DNA of 64,000 bases from Streptomyces sp. XM4193. GTDB lineage: Bacteria > Actinomycetota > Actinomycetes > Streptomycetales > Streptomycetaceae. Location: assembly GCF_023072595.1 (NCBI RefSeq), contig NZ_JALLGK010000006.1, forward strand, positions 186,001 through 250,000, written 5' to 3'. A program made the position numbers and the translations under genes. Of the stretch, positions 45,525-54,387 are shown in pieces; the first letter of the stretch is position 1, and each line of letters starts with the position of its first letter. Below the pieces are notes generated by a model. The model ran no database searches, was not told where the DNA came from, and saw nothing but the letters and a program-made list of their open reading frames with translations.

Positions 45525-47381
45525 TCACGCCTCCTTCGGGTCGGAGGAAACGGCGGCGGCGGGACGACGCGTCCGCCGGATGGGAGGCGAAACGCCGAGG
45601 CGCTTGGGGTCGAGCCCGGACCACGGGTGACCGCCGGAGAAGAACTTCTTCCTCGCCAGCAACGTCATCACCGGCTTGGTGAAGAGGAAGACCACCACCA
45701 CGTCGAGGAGCGTCGTCAGGCCGAGGGTGAAGGCGAAGCCCTGCACCTTGCCGACCGAGACCACGAAGAGCACGACGGCGGCGAGCAGGGAGACGAAGTC
45801 CGAGACCAGGATGGTGCGTCGGGCGCGCGGCCAGGCCCGCTCGACGGCGGGCTTGAGCGTACGGCCCTCTCTGACCTCGTCCCGGATCCGTTCGAAGTAG
45901 ACGATGAACGAGTCCGCGGTGATACCGATGGCCACGATCGCGCCGCAGACCGCCGGGAGGTTCAGTGCGAAGCCGATGGCGGGCCCGAGCAGCGACATCA
46001 GCGCGTAGGTCAGGACGCCGGAGACGATGAGGCTGGCGAGCGCGATCAGGGACAGGCCGCGGTAGTACAGGACCATGTAGACCACGACCAGCGCGAGGCC
46101 GATGCCGCCCGCGATCAGACCGGCCTCGAGCTGCTCGCCACCGAGCATCGGCGAGACGGTGCTGACGCTGGACTCGTTGAAGCTGATCGGCAGCGCGCCG
46201 AACTTCAGCACGTTGGCCAGGTCATCGGCCTCCTGCTGCTTGAAGCTGCCGGAGATCTCGGCGCTGCCGGAGATGCGCTCGCTGACGCTCGGGGCGGAGA
46301 CGACCTCTCCGTCGAGGGAGATGGCGAACTGGTTCTGCGGCTGGGGCAGTCGGCTGATGCGCGAGGTGGTGTCGGCGAACTGCTTGGAACCGGCGGAGGT
46401 GAACTCCACGTTGACGACCCACTGGCCGCGCTGCTGGTTGAAGACGGCGCTGGCGCCGTCCACGTTGGTGCCGGGCACGGCGAGCGGGCCGAGGATGTAC
46501 TTGGCCGCGCCGCCCTCCTCACAGGCCGCGACGGTGTCCTTGTTCTCGGCCTCGGCGACCGCGCGGTTGATCTTCGCGCGGGCCTTGTCGCTGGTGCAGT
46601 TCAGCTTCTCGAACTGCTTGCCCACCTCGGGCGGCACTCCGCCGTCCTCCTGCGCCGGCGGGTCCCTGCTCTGCTCCTTCTCCTTGTCGCTCGGAGAGGG
46701 GGAGGGGGAGTCGTCGGCGCTGGGCGACTCGGTCTCGTTCGCCTTCAGCGCGGTCTGCTCGGTGACGCCGCCCTGGGGGCTCGGGCCGGAGGAGGAGTCG
46801 TCGCCGGCCTTGTCACCGTCGGCCTTCTCCTTGTCGGTGTCCTCGTCCTTGTCGCCGGACTTCTCACCGTCGCCCTTGTCGCCGGAGCCGTCGCCCGACT
46901 TCTCGCCGTCGCCCTTGTCGCCCTCCTCTGCGCCGTCATCGGCGCCGGGGGTCTCCTCGCCGGGCGGGGTGGCCGGTGCTGCTGCCAGCACCGGTCTGAA
47001 TCCCAACTCGGCCGTCGTACCCACCTGCTCGCGGGCCTGCTTCTCGTTGGTGCCTCGCGGGATGTTGACAACGATGTTGTCGCTTCCCTGCGTCTGCACC
47101 TCGGCCTCCTGCACACCGAGGCCGTTGACACGGCGCTCGATGATGGAGACCGCGGTGTTCATGTTCGCGGCGTTGACCGCGTCTTCCTTGCCGGGCTGCT
47201 TCTGCGCGGTCAGCGTGATGCTGGTGCCGCCGGCGAGGTCGATTCCCAGGCGCGGTGTGGGCGTGCCGGCGAGGAACATGCCGCCGACGAGGATTCCCAT
47301 CAGCGCGAAGATCAGCAGCAGGGCACGCACCGGTGCTCCCTGCCCCCCGGTCGCCCTGCGGCGCTTTTTCGGTGTTGCCAC
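45525..47381 (-). CDS. secD: Protein translocase subunit SecD, with a long acidic insertion
   Basis: 618 residues from GTG at 47381. TM1 (GAPVRALLLIFALMGILVGG) and the signature TPRLGIDLAGGTSITLTAQK begin the protein. The extracytoplasmic P1 domain is interrupted by about 110 residues rich in Asp, Glu, Lys, Ser and Pro (EEGDKGDGEKSGDGSGDKGD and following), with the nonapeptide KGDGEKSGD occurring twice. The C-terminal half has five helices with NLPAVCGAIVAIGITADSFI, VYFERIRDEVREGRTL and FTKPVMTLLARKKFFSGGHP. Works with SecF and YajC encoded next to it. Confidence 0.95.
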   Translation of the reverse strand: MATPKKRRRATGGQGAPVRALLLIFALMGILVGGMFLAGTPTPRLGIDLAGGTSITLTAQKQPGKEDAVNAANMNTAVSIIERRVNGLGVQEAEVQTQGSDNIVVNIPRGTNEKQAREQVGTTAELGFRPVLAAAPATPPGEETPGADDGAEEGDKGDGEKSGDGSGDKGDGEKSGDKDEDTDKEKADGDKAGDDSSSGPSPQGGVTEQTALKANETESPSADDSPSPSPSDKEKEQSRDPPAQEDGGVPPEVGKQFEKLNCTSDKARAKINRAVAEAENKDTVAACEEGGAAKYILGPLAVPGTNVDGASAVFNQQRGQWVVNVEFTSAGSKQFADTTSRISRLPQPQNQFAISLDGEVVSAPSVSERISGSAEISGSFKQQEADDLANVLKFGALPISFNESSVSTVSPMLGGEQLEAGLIAGGIGLALVVVYMVLYYRGLSLIALASLIVSGVLTYALMSLLGPAIGFALNLPAVCGAIVAIGITADSFIVYFERIRDEVREGRTLKPAVERAWPRARRTILVSDFVSLLAAVVLFVVSVGKVQGFAFTLGLTTLLDVVVVFLFTKPVMTLLARKKFFSGGHPWSGLDPKRLGVSPPIRRTRRPAAAVSSDPKEA

Positions 47382-47495
47382 CTTCTCGTGTCTCCCTGTC
47401 CAGCCGCCCGCGCACGGTGACTACCGAGCCGGAACGAAGCGGTGTGCGATACGACAGCGGGCCGCGGCGCTCGACGAACCCGCGGCTGTCGACGG

Positions 47496-47951
47496 CTACT
47501 TGGAGTCGTCGCCCTTCTTCTTGGTGTCGTCGGACGAGGCGTCCGTGTCGGTGGCGTCCGCCGCGTCGTCGTCGCTGTCCTTCACCATGTTCGGCTTGGA
47601 GGTGTCGGAGTCGGTCAGAGAGGAGGCGTCGTCGGGAACGACAGTGCCGTCGCTGTCGAGCTCGGCGGCCTGGGGGTTGATGATCGCGTTGTACTCGTCG
47701 TCCTCCAGCACGGCGCCGATGGCGTTCTTGGCGAAGTGCGCGTGCACACCGGGGGCGAGCTCGAGGAGGACCGTGTCGTCGCCGATCTCCTTCACCCGGG
47801 CGTACAGGCCCCCGATCGTCCGGATGCCGGTGCCGGGCTGCACCTGGTCGCGCATCTCCATGGCCTGCTGCTGCTTTTTCTTCGCAGACCTCGTCATCAT
47901 GAACATGGCGCCGATGAGCAGGAGGAGGGGGAAGAGAACTACGATATCCAC
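47496..47951 (-). CDS. yajC: Preprotein translocase subunit YajC
   Basis: 151 residues from GTG at 47951. One membrane helix (VDIVVLFPLLLLIGAMFMMT) is followed by the typical RSAKKKQQQAMEMRDQVQPG, TGIRTIGGLYARVKEIGDDT and LELAPGVHAHFAKNAI fold. A Ser/Asp-rich disordered tail of about 50 residues ends the protein. First gene of the yajC-secD-secF-apt run. It lies 173 bp downstream of ruvB. Confidence 0.93.
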   Translation of the reverse strand: MDIVVLFPLLLLIGAMFMMTRSAKKKQQQAMEMRDQVQPGTGIRTIGGLYARVKEIGDDTVLLELAPGVHAHFAKNAIGAVLEDDEYNAIINPQAAELDSDGTVVPDDASSLTDSDTSKPNMVKDSDDDAADATDTDASSDDTKKKGDDSK

Positions 47952-48124
47952 GGCGGAAGAGGTCCTTAGTGTGACCGCCAGGGAGCGGTCTGGGGGTTTG
48001 GGTGGTCGGTCGCCGCCCGAGGGAGGCGGCATCGGCGGAGTCTAAGCGAGCCCACGCCTGTGGAACAACGTCCAGCAGGCGCCCAGGGTTCCGCGGAGGT
48101 CGATCTCCACGACTCGCGGTCCGC

Positions 48125-49231
48125 TCACATTCCGAAGAGTCCGGTCTGTCCCGTGCTGTTCGCCCGGCTCGACGCCGGCGGGGTCAGGTTCAGGTGGGCC
48201 CAGGCGGCGGGAGTCGCGACGCGGCCTCTGGGCGTACGGGCCAGCAGCCCCTCGCGCACCAGGAAGGGCTCGGCCACCTCCTCGACGGTCTCGCGCTCCT
48301 CCCCCACCGCGACCGCGAGCGTCGACAGGCCGACCGGGCCTCCGTTGAAGAGCTTGAGCAGCGACGACAGAACCGCTCGGTCGAGTCTGTCGAGCCCGCG
48401 TTCGTCAACCTCGTACACCGCCAGCGCCTGGCGGGCGATCTCACTGGTGATGACGCCGTCGCTCTTGACCTGGGCGTAGTCCCTGACCCGGCGCAGCAGC
48501 CGGTTGGCGATCCGGGGCGTGCCCCGCGAACGGCCCGCGATCTCGCGCGCACCGGCCTCGTCGGTGCTGACGTCCAGCAGCCGGGCGGAGCGGTGCAGCA
48601 CCCGCTCCAGCTCCTCCGCCTCGTAGAACTCCATGTGCGCGGTGAAACCGAACCGGTCCCGCAGCGGGGGCGGCAGCAGGCCGGCCCGGGTGGTGGCGCC
48701 GACCAGGGTGAACGGGGGCAGCTCTAGCGGAATCGCGGTCGCGCCCGGGCCCTTGCCGACGATCACGTCGACGCGGAAGTCCTCCATCGCCATGTAGAGC
48801 ATTTCCTCGGCCGGTCTGGACATCCGGTGTATCTCGTCCAGGAAGAGCACCTCCCCCTCCTGGAGCGAGGAGAGGATCGCGGCCAGGTCCCCGGCGTGCT
48901 GGATGGCAGGGCCCGAGGTGATCCGGATCGGGGCGCCCATCTCGGCGGCGATGATCATCGACAGCGTCGTCTTGCCCAGGCCCGGCGCTCCGGAGAGCAG
49001 TACGTGGTCGGCGGTGGCCCCGCGCTGCCGGGCGGCGCGGAGCACCAGGTCGAGCTGCTCGCGCACCTTGGGCTGACCGACGAACTCGCCGAGGTCCTTG
49101 GGCCGCAGCGCCGCCTCCACCGCGGTGTCCTCACCGTCGGCGACGCTGCCCACGAGCCGCTCGGCACTCGCCTCCGCGCCGCCGGTGGTGGCGGTCGCGC
49201 TCTCGTCGGGGCCGGTGTCGTCCCAGTTCAT
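48125..49231 (-). CDS. ruvB: Holliday junction branch migration ATPase RuvB
   Basis: Hexameric motor of the RuvABC resolvasome; 368 residues. Walker A LLSGAPGLGKTTLSMIIAAE, Walker B VLFLDEIHRMSRPAEEMLYM, sensor 1 TLVGATTRAGLLPPPLRDRF, arginine finger region GTPRIANRLLRRVRDYAQV, and a winged-helix C-terminus. ATG at 49231 after a Ser/Ala-rich N-terminus of about 35 residues. It is 163 bp downstream of ruvA; the spacer contains a twice-repeated 15-bp unit (GCGGGCAAGCGGGCC, about 49285-49315). Confidence 0.96.
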   Translation of the reverse strand: MNWDDTGPDESATATTGGAEASAERLVGSVADGEDTAVEAALRPKDLGEFVGQPKVREQLDLVLRAARQRGATADHVLLSGAPGLGKTTLSMIIAAEMGAPIRITSGPAIQHAGDLAAILSSLQEGEVLFLDEIHRMSRPAEEMLYMAMEDFRVDVIVGKGPGATAIPLELPPFTLVGATTRAGLLPPPLRDRFGFTAHMEFYEAEELERVLHRSARLLDVSTDEAGAREIAGRSRGTPRIANRLLRRVRDYAQVKSDGVITSEIARQALAVYEVDERGLDRLDRAVLSSLLKLFNGGPVGLSTLAVAVGEERETVEEVAEPFLVREGLLARTPRGRVATPAAWAHLNLTPPASSRANSTGQTGLFGM

Positions 49232-49394
49232 CGGTGGTCTTTCGTCGAGGCGGGCTGTACGGGCTGCGGCACCGGCGGGTGCGCCGCGGGCAAGCGGGCC
49301 GCGGGCAAGCGGGCCGCGTACGAGCGGCGCCGCACGGCGGTCGTGCGGTGCGGTACGGGGCGGGGGCCCGCCGGCGGCGGGTCCGACGGGCGCC

Positions 49395-50021
49395 TCATCG
49401 GGCGCGGTTGAGACTCTGCAGTGCGGCCCGCAGCAACTGCGGCACCGGCGGGACGCCTCCCTCGGCGATCGCCGCCTCGGCTCTGGGCGCCACCGTCGCG
49501 ACGGCCTCCTCGGCCTCCCTGCCGGCGTAGCCGAGGCCGAGCAGTGCGTCCTGGAGCTGCTCGCGCCAGCCCGCGGCGGGCGTCTGCGCGGGCGGGACGC
49601 CCCGCGCGGGGGAACCGACGGGTGGGCCGAGCCGGTCCTTCAACTCCAGCAGCAGCTTCTGGGCGCCCTTCTTCCCGATGCCGGAGACTGCCGTGAGCGC
49701 CTTCTCGTCGCCGACGGCGACGGCGGTGCGCAGCGCGTCGGGGCTGTGGGTGGCGAGCATCGCCTGGGCCAGACGCGGCCCGACGCCGCTGGCGGTCTGG
49801 AGGAGCTCGAAGACCTGCCGCTCGTCGTCGTCGGCGAATCCGTACAGCGTCAGGGAGTCCTCGCGCACGACCAGCGAGGTGGCGAGCCTGGCGGGCTCGC
49901 CCTGGCGCAGCCCGGCCAGCGTCGAGGGGGCGCACTGGACCGCGAGGCCGACGCCTGCGACCTCGACGACGGCGCTGTCGGGCGCGAGCGCCGCGATCGG
50001 CCCCTGCACGAAGGCGATCAT
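49395..50021 (-). CDS. ruvA: Holliday junction DNA helicase subunit RuvA
   Basis: Junction-binding tetramer subunit; 208 residues. Domain I OB-fold (MIAFVQGPIAALAPDSAVVE), the helix-hairpin-helix pair in LLQTASGVGPRLAQAMLATH and LTAVSGIGKKGAQKLLLEL, and a C-terminal domain III (LLGLGYAGREAEEAVATV) that contacts RuvB. The ATG at 50021 overlaps the ruvC stop by four bases, which fixes the start. Confidence 0.96.
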   Translation of the reverse strand: MIAFVQGPIAALAPDSAVVEVAGVGLAVQCAPSTLAGLRQGEPARLATSLVVREDSLTLYGFADDDERQVFELLQTASGVGPRLAQAMLATHSPDALRTAVAVGDEKALTAVSGIGKKGAQKLLLELKDRLGPPVGSPARGVPPAQTPAAGWREQLQDALLGLGYAGREAEEAVATVAPRAEAAIAEGGVPPVPQLLRAALQSLNRAR

Positions 50022-50617
50022 GTGGTGGTGCCTTTCCGGGTACGTGCCCGCGGGGACCGGGAGGGCGAACCCGCCCCGGAGCCGCGGGAGTTGGGGGCTG
50101 CCGCACGGCGGGCGATCTCGTGTGCCTGCTGGAGGCGGTTGAGGGCGGGGGCCCGCCAGATGTGGCAGATGGCGAGCGCGAGGGCGTCCGCGGCGTCCGC
50201 CGGTTTGGGCGGCGCGTCCAGCCGCAGCAGGCGGGTGACCATGGCGCCGATCTGCGCCTTGTCCGCCCTGCCCGAGCCGGTGACGGCGGCCTTGACCTCG
50301 CTGGGGGTGTGCAGGGCGACGGGCAGTCCCCGTCTGCCGGCACAGAGCATCGCGACCGCGCTCGCCTGGGCGGTGCCCATCACGGTGCTGACGTTGTGCT
50401 GGCTGAACACCCGCTCCACCGCGACGGCTTCGGGCCGGTACTCCTCCAGCCACTGCTCCAGCCCTCGCTCGACGCCGACCAGCCGCTCGGCGATGTCGGA
50501 GCCGGGATCGGTCCGCACCACCCCCACCGCGACCATCCGCAGCGGCCTGCCCGCCGTGCCCTCCACGACGCCCACCCCGCAGCGGGTCAGCCCCGGGTCC
50601 ACGCCGAGCACACGCAC
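50018..50617 (-). CDS. ruvC: Crossover junction endodeoxyribonuclease RuvC
   Basis: Resolves Holliday junctions; 199 residues, somewhat longer than the usual 170-180 because of a Ser/Arg/Gly-rich C-terminal tail. MRVLGVDPGLTRCGVGVVEG carries the first catalytic Asp, AVAVERVFSQHNVSTVMGTA the Glu, and PADAADALALAICH the last acidic pair. Leads the ruvC-ruvA-ruvB set. Confidence 0.95.
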   Translation of the reverse strand: MRVLGVDPGLTRCGVGVVEGTAGRPLRMVAVGVVRTDPGSDIAERLVGVERGLEQWLEEYRPEAVAVERVFSQHNVSTVMGTAQASAVAMLCAGRRGLPVALHTPSEVKAAVTGSGRADKAQIGAMVTRLLRLDAPPKPADAADALALAICHIWRAPALNRLQQAHEIARRAAAPNSRGSGAGSPSRSPRARTRKGTTT

Positions 50618-50782
50618 GATGCCCTCCCCTGTCGTCCACGGCCGCCGTCCGGCCGTCGGCTGCTGGGCAGGCTACCGGCCGGCACTGACAACACCGACGG
50701 GCCGGTGCGGGTGTGTCATCCCGCCCGGCCCGACCGGGAGTTGGCGCGCCCGGCCCGGCAGAGCCGGCCGCGCGCCCGTGGC

Positions 50783-51535
50783 TCAGGCGTCGACCTTGGC
50801 CATGACCTCGTCGGAGACGTCGAAGTTGGCGAAAACGTTCTGCACGTCGTCGCTGTCCTCGAGGGCGTCGATCAGCTTGAAGATCTTCCTCGCGCCCTCC
50901 TCCTCCAACTCCACCTGCACGGAGGGGACGAAGCTGGAGTCGGCCGAGTCGTAGTCGATGCCGGCTTCCTGGAGCGCGGTGCGTACCTGCACCAGGTCGG
51001 TGGCCTCGCTCAGCACCTCGAAGGACTCGCCGAGGTCGTTGACCTCCTCGACGCCCGCCTCCAGCACGGCGCCGAGCACGTCGTCCTCGCTCAGCTCGCC
51101 CTTGGGCACGATGATGACGCCCTTGCGGCTGAACATGTACGAGACCGAGCCCGGGTCGGCCATGGAACCGCCGTTGCGGGTCATGGCGACGCGCACGTCG
51201 GAGGCGGCGCGGTTGCGGTTGTCGGTGAGGCACTCGATGAGCACCGCGACACCGTTGGGGCCGTAGCCCTCGTACATGATCGTCTCGTAGTCGGCTCCGC
51301 CCGCTTCAAGACCGGCACCGCGCTTGACCGCACTGTCGATGTTCTTGTTCGGAACCGACTGCTTCTTTGCCTTCTGGATCGCGTCGTAGAGCGTCGGGTT
51401 GCCCTCGGGGTCTGCTCCACCCATCCGGGCCGCGACCTCGACGTTCTTGATCAGTTTGGCGAAGAGCTTGCCGCGCTTGGCATCGATCACGGCCTTCTTG
51501 TGCTTGGTGGTTGCCCACTTGGAGTGGCCGGACAC
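50783..51535 (-). CDS. yebC: YebC/PmpR-family protein
   Basis: 250 residues, three-domain YebC/TACO1 fold. GTG at 51535 (AAGGAG six bases upstream) gives VSGHSKWATTKHKKAVIDAK, the family N-terminus. NKNIDSAVKRGAGLEAGGAD and YEGYGPNGVAVLIECLTDNR follow. The family was annotated as transcription factors, but some members bind the ribosome and help synthesis through proline-rich stretches, so a role beside EF-P is possible. It lies between pdxT and ruvC, as in mycobacteria. Confidence 0.94.
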   Translation of the reverse strand: MSGHSKWATTKHKKAVIDAKRGKLFAKLIKNVEVAARMGGADPEGNPTLYDAIQKAKKQSVPNKNIDSAVKRGAGLEAGGADYETIMYEGYGPNGVAVLIECLTDNRNRAASDVRVAMTRNGGSMADPGSVSYMFSRKGVIIVPKGELSEDDVLGAVLEAGVEEVNDLGESFEVLSEATDLVQVRTALQEAGIDYDSADSSFVPSVQVELEEEGARKIFKLIDALEDSDDVQNVFANFDVSDEVMAKVDA

Positions 51536-51646
51536 GCCTGGCTCCTTCGATGTCACCTACAGAAACAGTGCGCTCGATCCTACCGTCACGCCGCGACCGC
51601 CCCGCGGCCCGTCGAGGACCCGAATCGCCGGATACGTGCGGTCTCG

Positions 51647-52264
51647 TCACCTCTGCGGACGCGCGGCGAGCACCATCTCGGTGAACAGCCGGTGCACCCG
51701 GTGGTCGCCGGTCAGCTCCGGGTGGAAGGAGGTGGCCAGCAGCGGCCCTTGCCGCACGGCGACCGGGTGCCCCTCGACGGAGGCGAGCACCTCGACCCCC
51801 GCGCCGGTCGACTCCACCCACGGTGCACGGATGAAGACGCCCTCCACCGGCCCGCCGTCCACCCCGGCCACGTCCACGGCGGCCTCGAACGACTCGTTCT
51901 GCCGGCCGAAGGCGTTGCGCCGCACGATCATGTCGATTCCGCCGACCGTCTCCTGGCCGGAGCGGGGATCGAGGATCTTGTCCGCGAGCATGATCATTCC
52001 CGCGCAGGAGCCGTACGCGGGCATCCCCGACCGCACCCGCTCGCGCAGCGGTTCGAGCAGGTCGAAGATGCGTGCCAGCTTGAAGATGGTGGTGGACTCG
52101 CCGCCGGGGACGACCAGTGCCTCGACCGCCGCCAGCTCCTCGGGGCGGCGGACGGAACGTGCGTCGGCGCCCGCGCCGGTCAGCGCGGCGAGGTGCTCGC
52201 GCACGTCGCCCTGGAGGGCCAGCACGCCGATCACCGGCGCGGCGGGGGGAGTTGGGGTGTTCAC
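51647..52264 (-). CDS. pdxT: Pyridoxal 5'-phosphate synthase glutaminase subunit
   Basis: Feeds ammonia from glutamine to PdxS; 205 residues from GTG at 52264. IGVLALQGDVREHLAALTGA, VVPGGESTTIFKLARIFDLL, nucleophile Cys in PAYGSCAGMIML, and the His/Glu pair in LLATSFHPELTGDHRVHRLF are all intact. Unusually for this pair, 248 bp separate it from pdxS, so it may have its own promoter. Confidence 0.95.
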   Translation of the reverse strand: MNTPTPPAAPVIGVLALQGDVREHLAALTGAGADARSVRRPEELAAVEALVVPGGESTTIFKLARIFDLLEPLRERVRSGMPAYGSCAGMIMLADKILDPRSGQETVGGIDMIVRRNAFGRQNESFEAAVDVAGVDGGPVEGVFIRAPWVESTGAGVEVLASVEGHPVAVRQGPLLATSFHPELTGDHRVHRLFTEMVLAARPQR

Positions 52265-52512
52265 AGAGGTCGCCTCATCGTTCGGGGACACATCGGTCTT
52301 GCGGTTCTCCTCGCCGGCTCGGGAGCCGGCGGTCCGTGCCCGCCGAGCGCACGGCGGACGGCGGACGCAGCGGCACGCGGACGCACGCACCGGCACGCGG
52401 CACGCACACGGCGGGCAGCCGCACACGCGGCGGGCGGCCCGCGCTCCGACAGGAGTTCGGACCGCCCGGATCTCGCTCGGCCCGTACGCCGCTCAGGTCG
52501 TACGGGCGCGGA
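52265..52512. other. pdxS-pdxT spacer with ACGC-rich imperfect repeats
   Basis: The interval contains GCACGCGGACGC and CACGCGGCACGC type short repeats (about 52360-52440). No gene is visible. It may hold a pdxT promoter or a pdxS terminator, but neither is clear. Confidence 0.5.
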
Positions 52513-53430
52513 TCACCAGCCGCGGGAGGCGTAGCGCTCGTTCTCCGGCAGGGTGTCGCAGTTGATGCCGACCATCGCCTCGCCCAGGTCGCGGGAGGCG
52601 TCGGCGATCACCTTCGGGTCGTCGTAGAAGGTGGTGGCCTTGACGATGGCGGCGGCACGCTTGGCCGGGTCGCCGGACTTGAAGATGCCCGAGCCCACGA
52701 AGACGCCCTCGGCGCCCAGCTGACGCATCAGCGCGGCATCGGCGGGGGTGGCCACACCGCCCGCGGAGAAGAGAACGACCGGCAGCTTGCCCAGCTCGGC
52801 GACCTCGCGCACCAGCTCGTAGGGGGCGCGCAGGTCCTTGGCGGCGGCGTACAGCTCGTTGTTGTCGTAGCCCTTGAGACGGGCGATCTCGCCGCGGATC
52901 TGCCGCATGTGCCGTACGGCCTCGACGACGTTGCCGGTGCCGGCCTCGCCCTTGGAGCGGATCATGGCGGCGCCCTCGGCGATCCGACGCAGCGCCTCGC
53001 CGAGGTTGGTGGCGCCGCAGACGAAGGGAGTGGTGAAGGCGAACTTGTCGCTGTGGTTGACCTCGTCGGCCGGGGTGAGGACCTCGGACTCGTCGATGTA
53101 GTCGACACCGAGCGCCTGCAGCACCTGGGCCTCGACGAAGTGGCCGATGCGGGACTTGGCCATCACCGGGATGGAGACGGCGCCGATGATGCCCTCGATC
53201 ATGTCCGGGTCGGACATCCGGGCCACGCCGCCGTCCTTGCGGATGTCGGCGGGTACGCGCTCCAGCGCCATGACGGCCACCGCGCCGGCGTCCTCGGCGA
53301 TCTTGGCCTGCTCCGGGGTGACCACATCCATGATCACGCCGCCCTTGAGCTGTTCGGCCATGCCGCGCTTCACGCGGGCGGTGCCGGTCTCGGGAGCGGC
53401 TGCGGACGTGCTGTTGGGCGTGCTCGACAC
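52513..53430 (-). CDS. pdxS: Pyridoxal 5'-phosphate synthase subunit PdxS
   Basis: Builds PLP from ribose 5-phosphate, glyceraldehyde 3-phosphate and ammonia in a 12-mer; 305 residues from GTG at 53430. The TIM-barrel landmarks are intact: QLKGGVIMDVVTPEQAKIAE, PVMAKSRIGHFVEAQVLQAL with one active-site Lys, and FAFTTPFVCGATNLGEALRR, MIRSKGEAGTGNVVEA with the second Lys. Works with PdxT downstream. In M. tuberculosis the same genes are also near pimA and yebC. Confidence 0.97.
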   Translation of the reverse strand: MSSTPNSTSAAAPETGTARVKRGMAEQLKGGVIMDVVTPEQAKIAEDAGAVAVMALERVPADIRKDGGVARMSDPDMIEGIIGAVSIPVMAKSRIGHFVEAQVLQALGVDYIDESEVLTPADEVNHSDKFAFTTPFVCGATNLGEALRRIAEGAAMIRSKGEAGTGNVVEAVRHMRQIRGEIARLKGYDNNELYAAAKDLRAPYELVREVAELGKLPVVLFSAGGVATPADAALMRQLGAEGVFVGSGIFKSGDPAKRAAAIVKATTFYDDPKVIADASRDLGEAMVGINCDTLPENERYASRGW

Positions 53431-53787
53431 GGTGTGACCTCACTCGACGAAGAAACCAGGGGCCGGACCCATCACAGATCCGCTCGGTGCAGCGGCCGAC
53501 GGACCGGGCGGACCGCCTGCACTGCTACCTCAGAGGGAAGCCGACCGGGGCGGCCGCAGGAAAGGGCCAATTGAGCACAGGTGGACCGCAGCCGGTTCGA
53601 AGTGGCAGCCCGACCACAGTGTGGGGCGGCTCGCGCCCGCCGGGGCGCAGCCCCGCCGAGGTGGCGCCCCGCCGCGGTCGCGCGCACTCCATGGCGGAGC
53701 CGGGCCCGAGGGCGTGCCGGTGCGCACCCGCGCACGGCACGGGGGCGAAGCCGTGCGCCGAGAAAGGCCGGACCGACGCGCGAGGTG
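53431..53787. other. Intergenic region upstream of pdxS
   Basis: 357 bp between the LemA-like gene and pdxS, both on the minus strand. It includes a small CGGGGC-GCA-GCCCCG hairpin near 53642-53656 and an interrupted hairpin at about 53718-53743, likely the end of the LemA-like transcript. The pdxS promoter should be in the lower-GC part near 53520-53600, but no good -35/-10 pair was found. Confidence 0.5.
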
Positions 53788-54333
53788 TCAGCCGTGTTCG
53801 GCGAGCACCACCGGCGGTTCGTCGTCCATCTCGAAGGCCAGCGGGAACGGCGCGTGACCGGCCAGCCGGAACCAGCGCACCTTGCGGTGGCGGCGCAGCG
53901 CCCGCGCGGCACGTACCGCGTCGTTGTGGAAGCGGCGGGCCATGGGGACGCGGCGTACGGCGGCGAGGAGTTCACGGGCGCTCTCCTGTCCGCCGGGCGC
54001 CTCTCGCACCGCGACCAGTTGCTCGCGGTCGTCGAAGACCGCGCGCAGCGCCTGGCTCAACTCGCTCTCGGCGACCTCGCGTCCGTCCTCGTCGGCCTGC
54101 CTGGCGTGGTGCGCCGCGTCGTAGAGCACCATCGAGGCGGCGGGGTCGAAGACCCCGGAGGTCGCCAACTCCTGGGCCACCGAGGCCCGGCGCAGCAGCT
54201 GCGCGTCAAGTGCCGCGCGGGCGGCGTCGATTCGGGTGTGCAGCCGGTCCAGACGGCCGGCCGTCCAGCTGAGGTAGACACCGATGAACGCGAGCGCCGC
54301 GGCAGCCCAGAAGATCCAGTAGAACGTGGTCAC
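53788..54333 (-). CDS. LemA-like membrane protein (divergent)
   Basis: 181 residues from ATG at 54333. One N-terminal membrane helix (FYWIFWAAAALAFIGVYLSW), then helical segments with the LemA-like order: RLDRLHTRIDAARAALDAQL LRRASVAQELA (helix 1), SELSQALRAVFDDREQL, ARRFHNDAVRAARALR and a final PFPLAFEMDDEP resembling the FP...F-E end of LemA. LemA proteins have an extracytoplasmic helical bundle of unknown role. Similarity is by pattern only. It follows pimA by 54 bp on the same strand. Confidence 0.75.
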   Translation of the reverse strand: MTTFYWIFWAAAALAFIGVYLSWTAGRLDRLHTRIDAARAALDAQLLRRASVAQELATSGVFDPAASMVLYDAAHHARQADEDGREVAESELSQALRAVFDDREQLVAVREAPGGQESARELLAAVRRVPMARRFHNDAVRAARALRRHRKVRWFRLAGHAPFPLAFEMDDEPPVVLAEHG

Positions 54334-54387
54334 GGCGGGCCACAGTACCCGGCACCACCGGCGCCCGGTCCATCGGAGCCCGCCGCC

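Noticed and set aside
53590..53625. tRNA-like GGTTCGAA T-loop
   Set aside because: Only the T-loop motif is present; no acceptor, D or anticodon arm can be folded around it.
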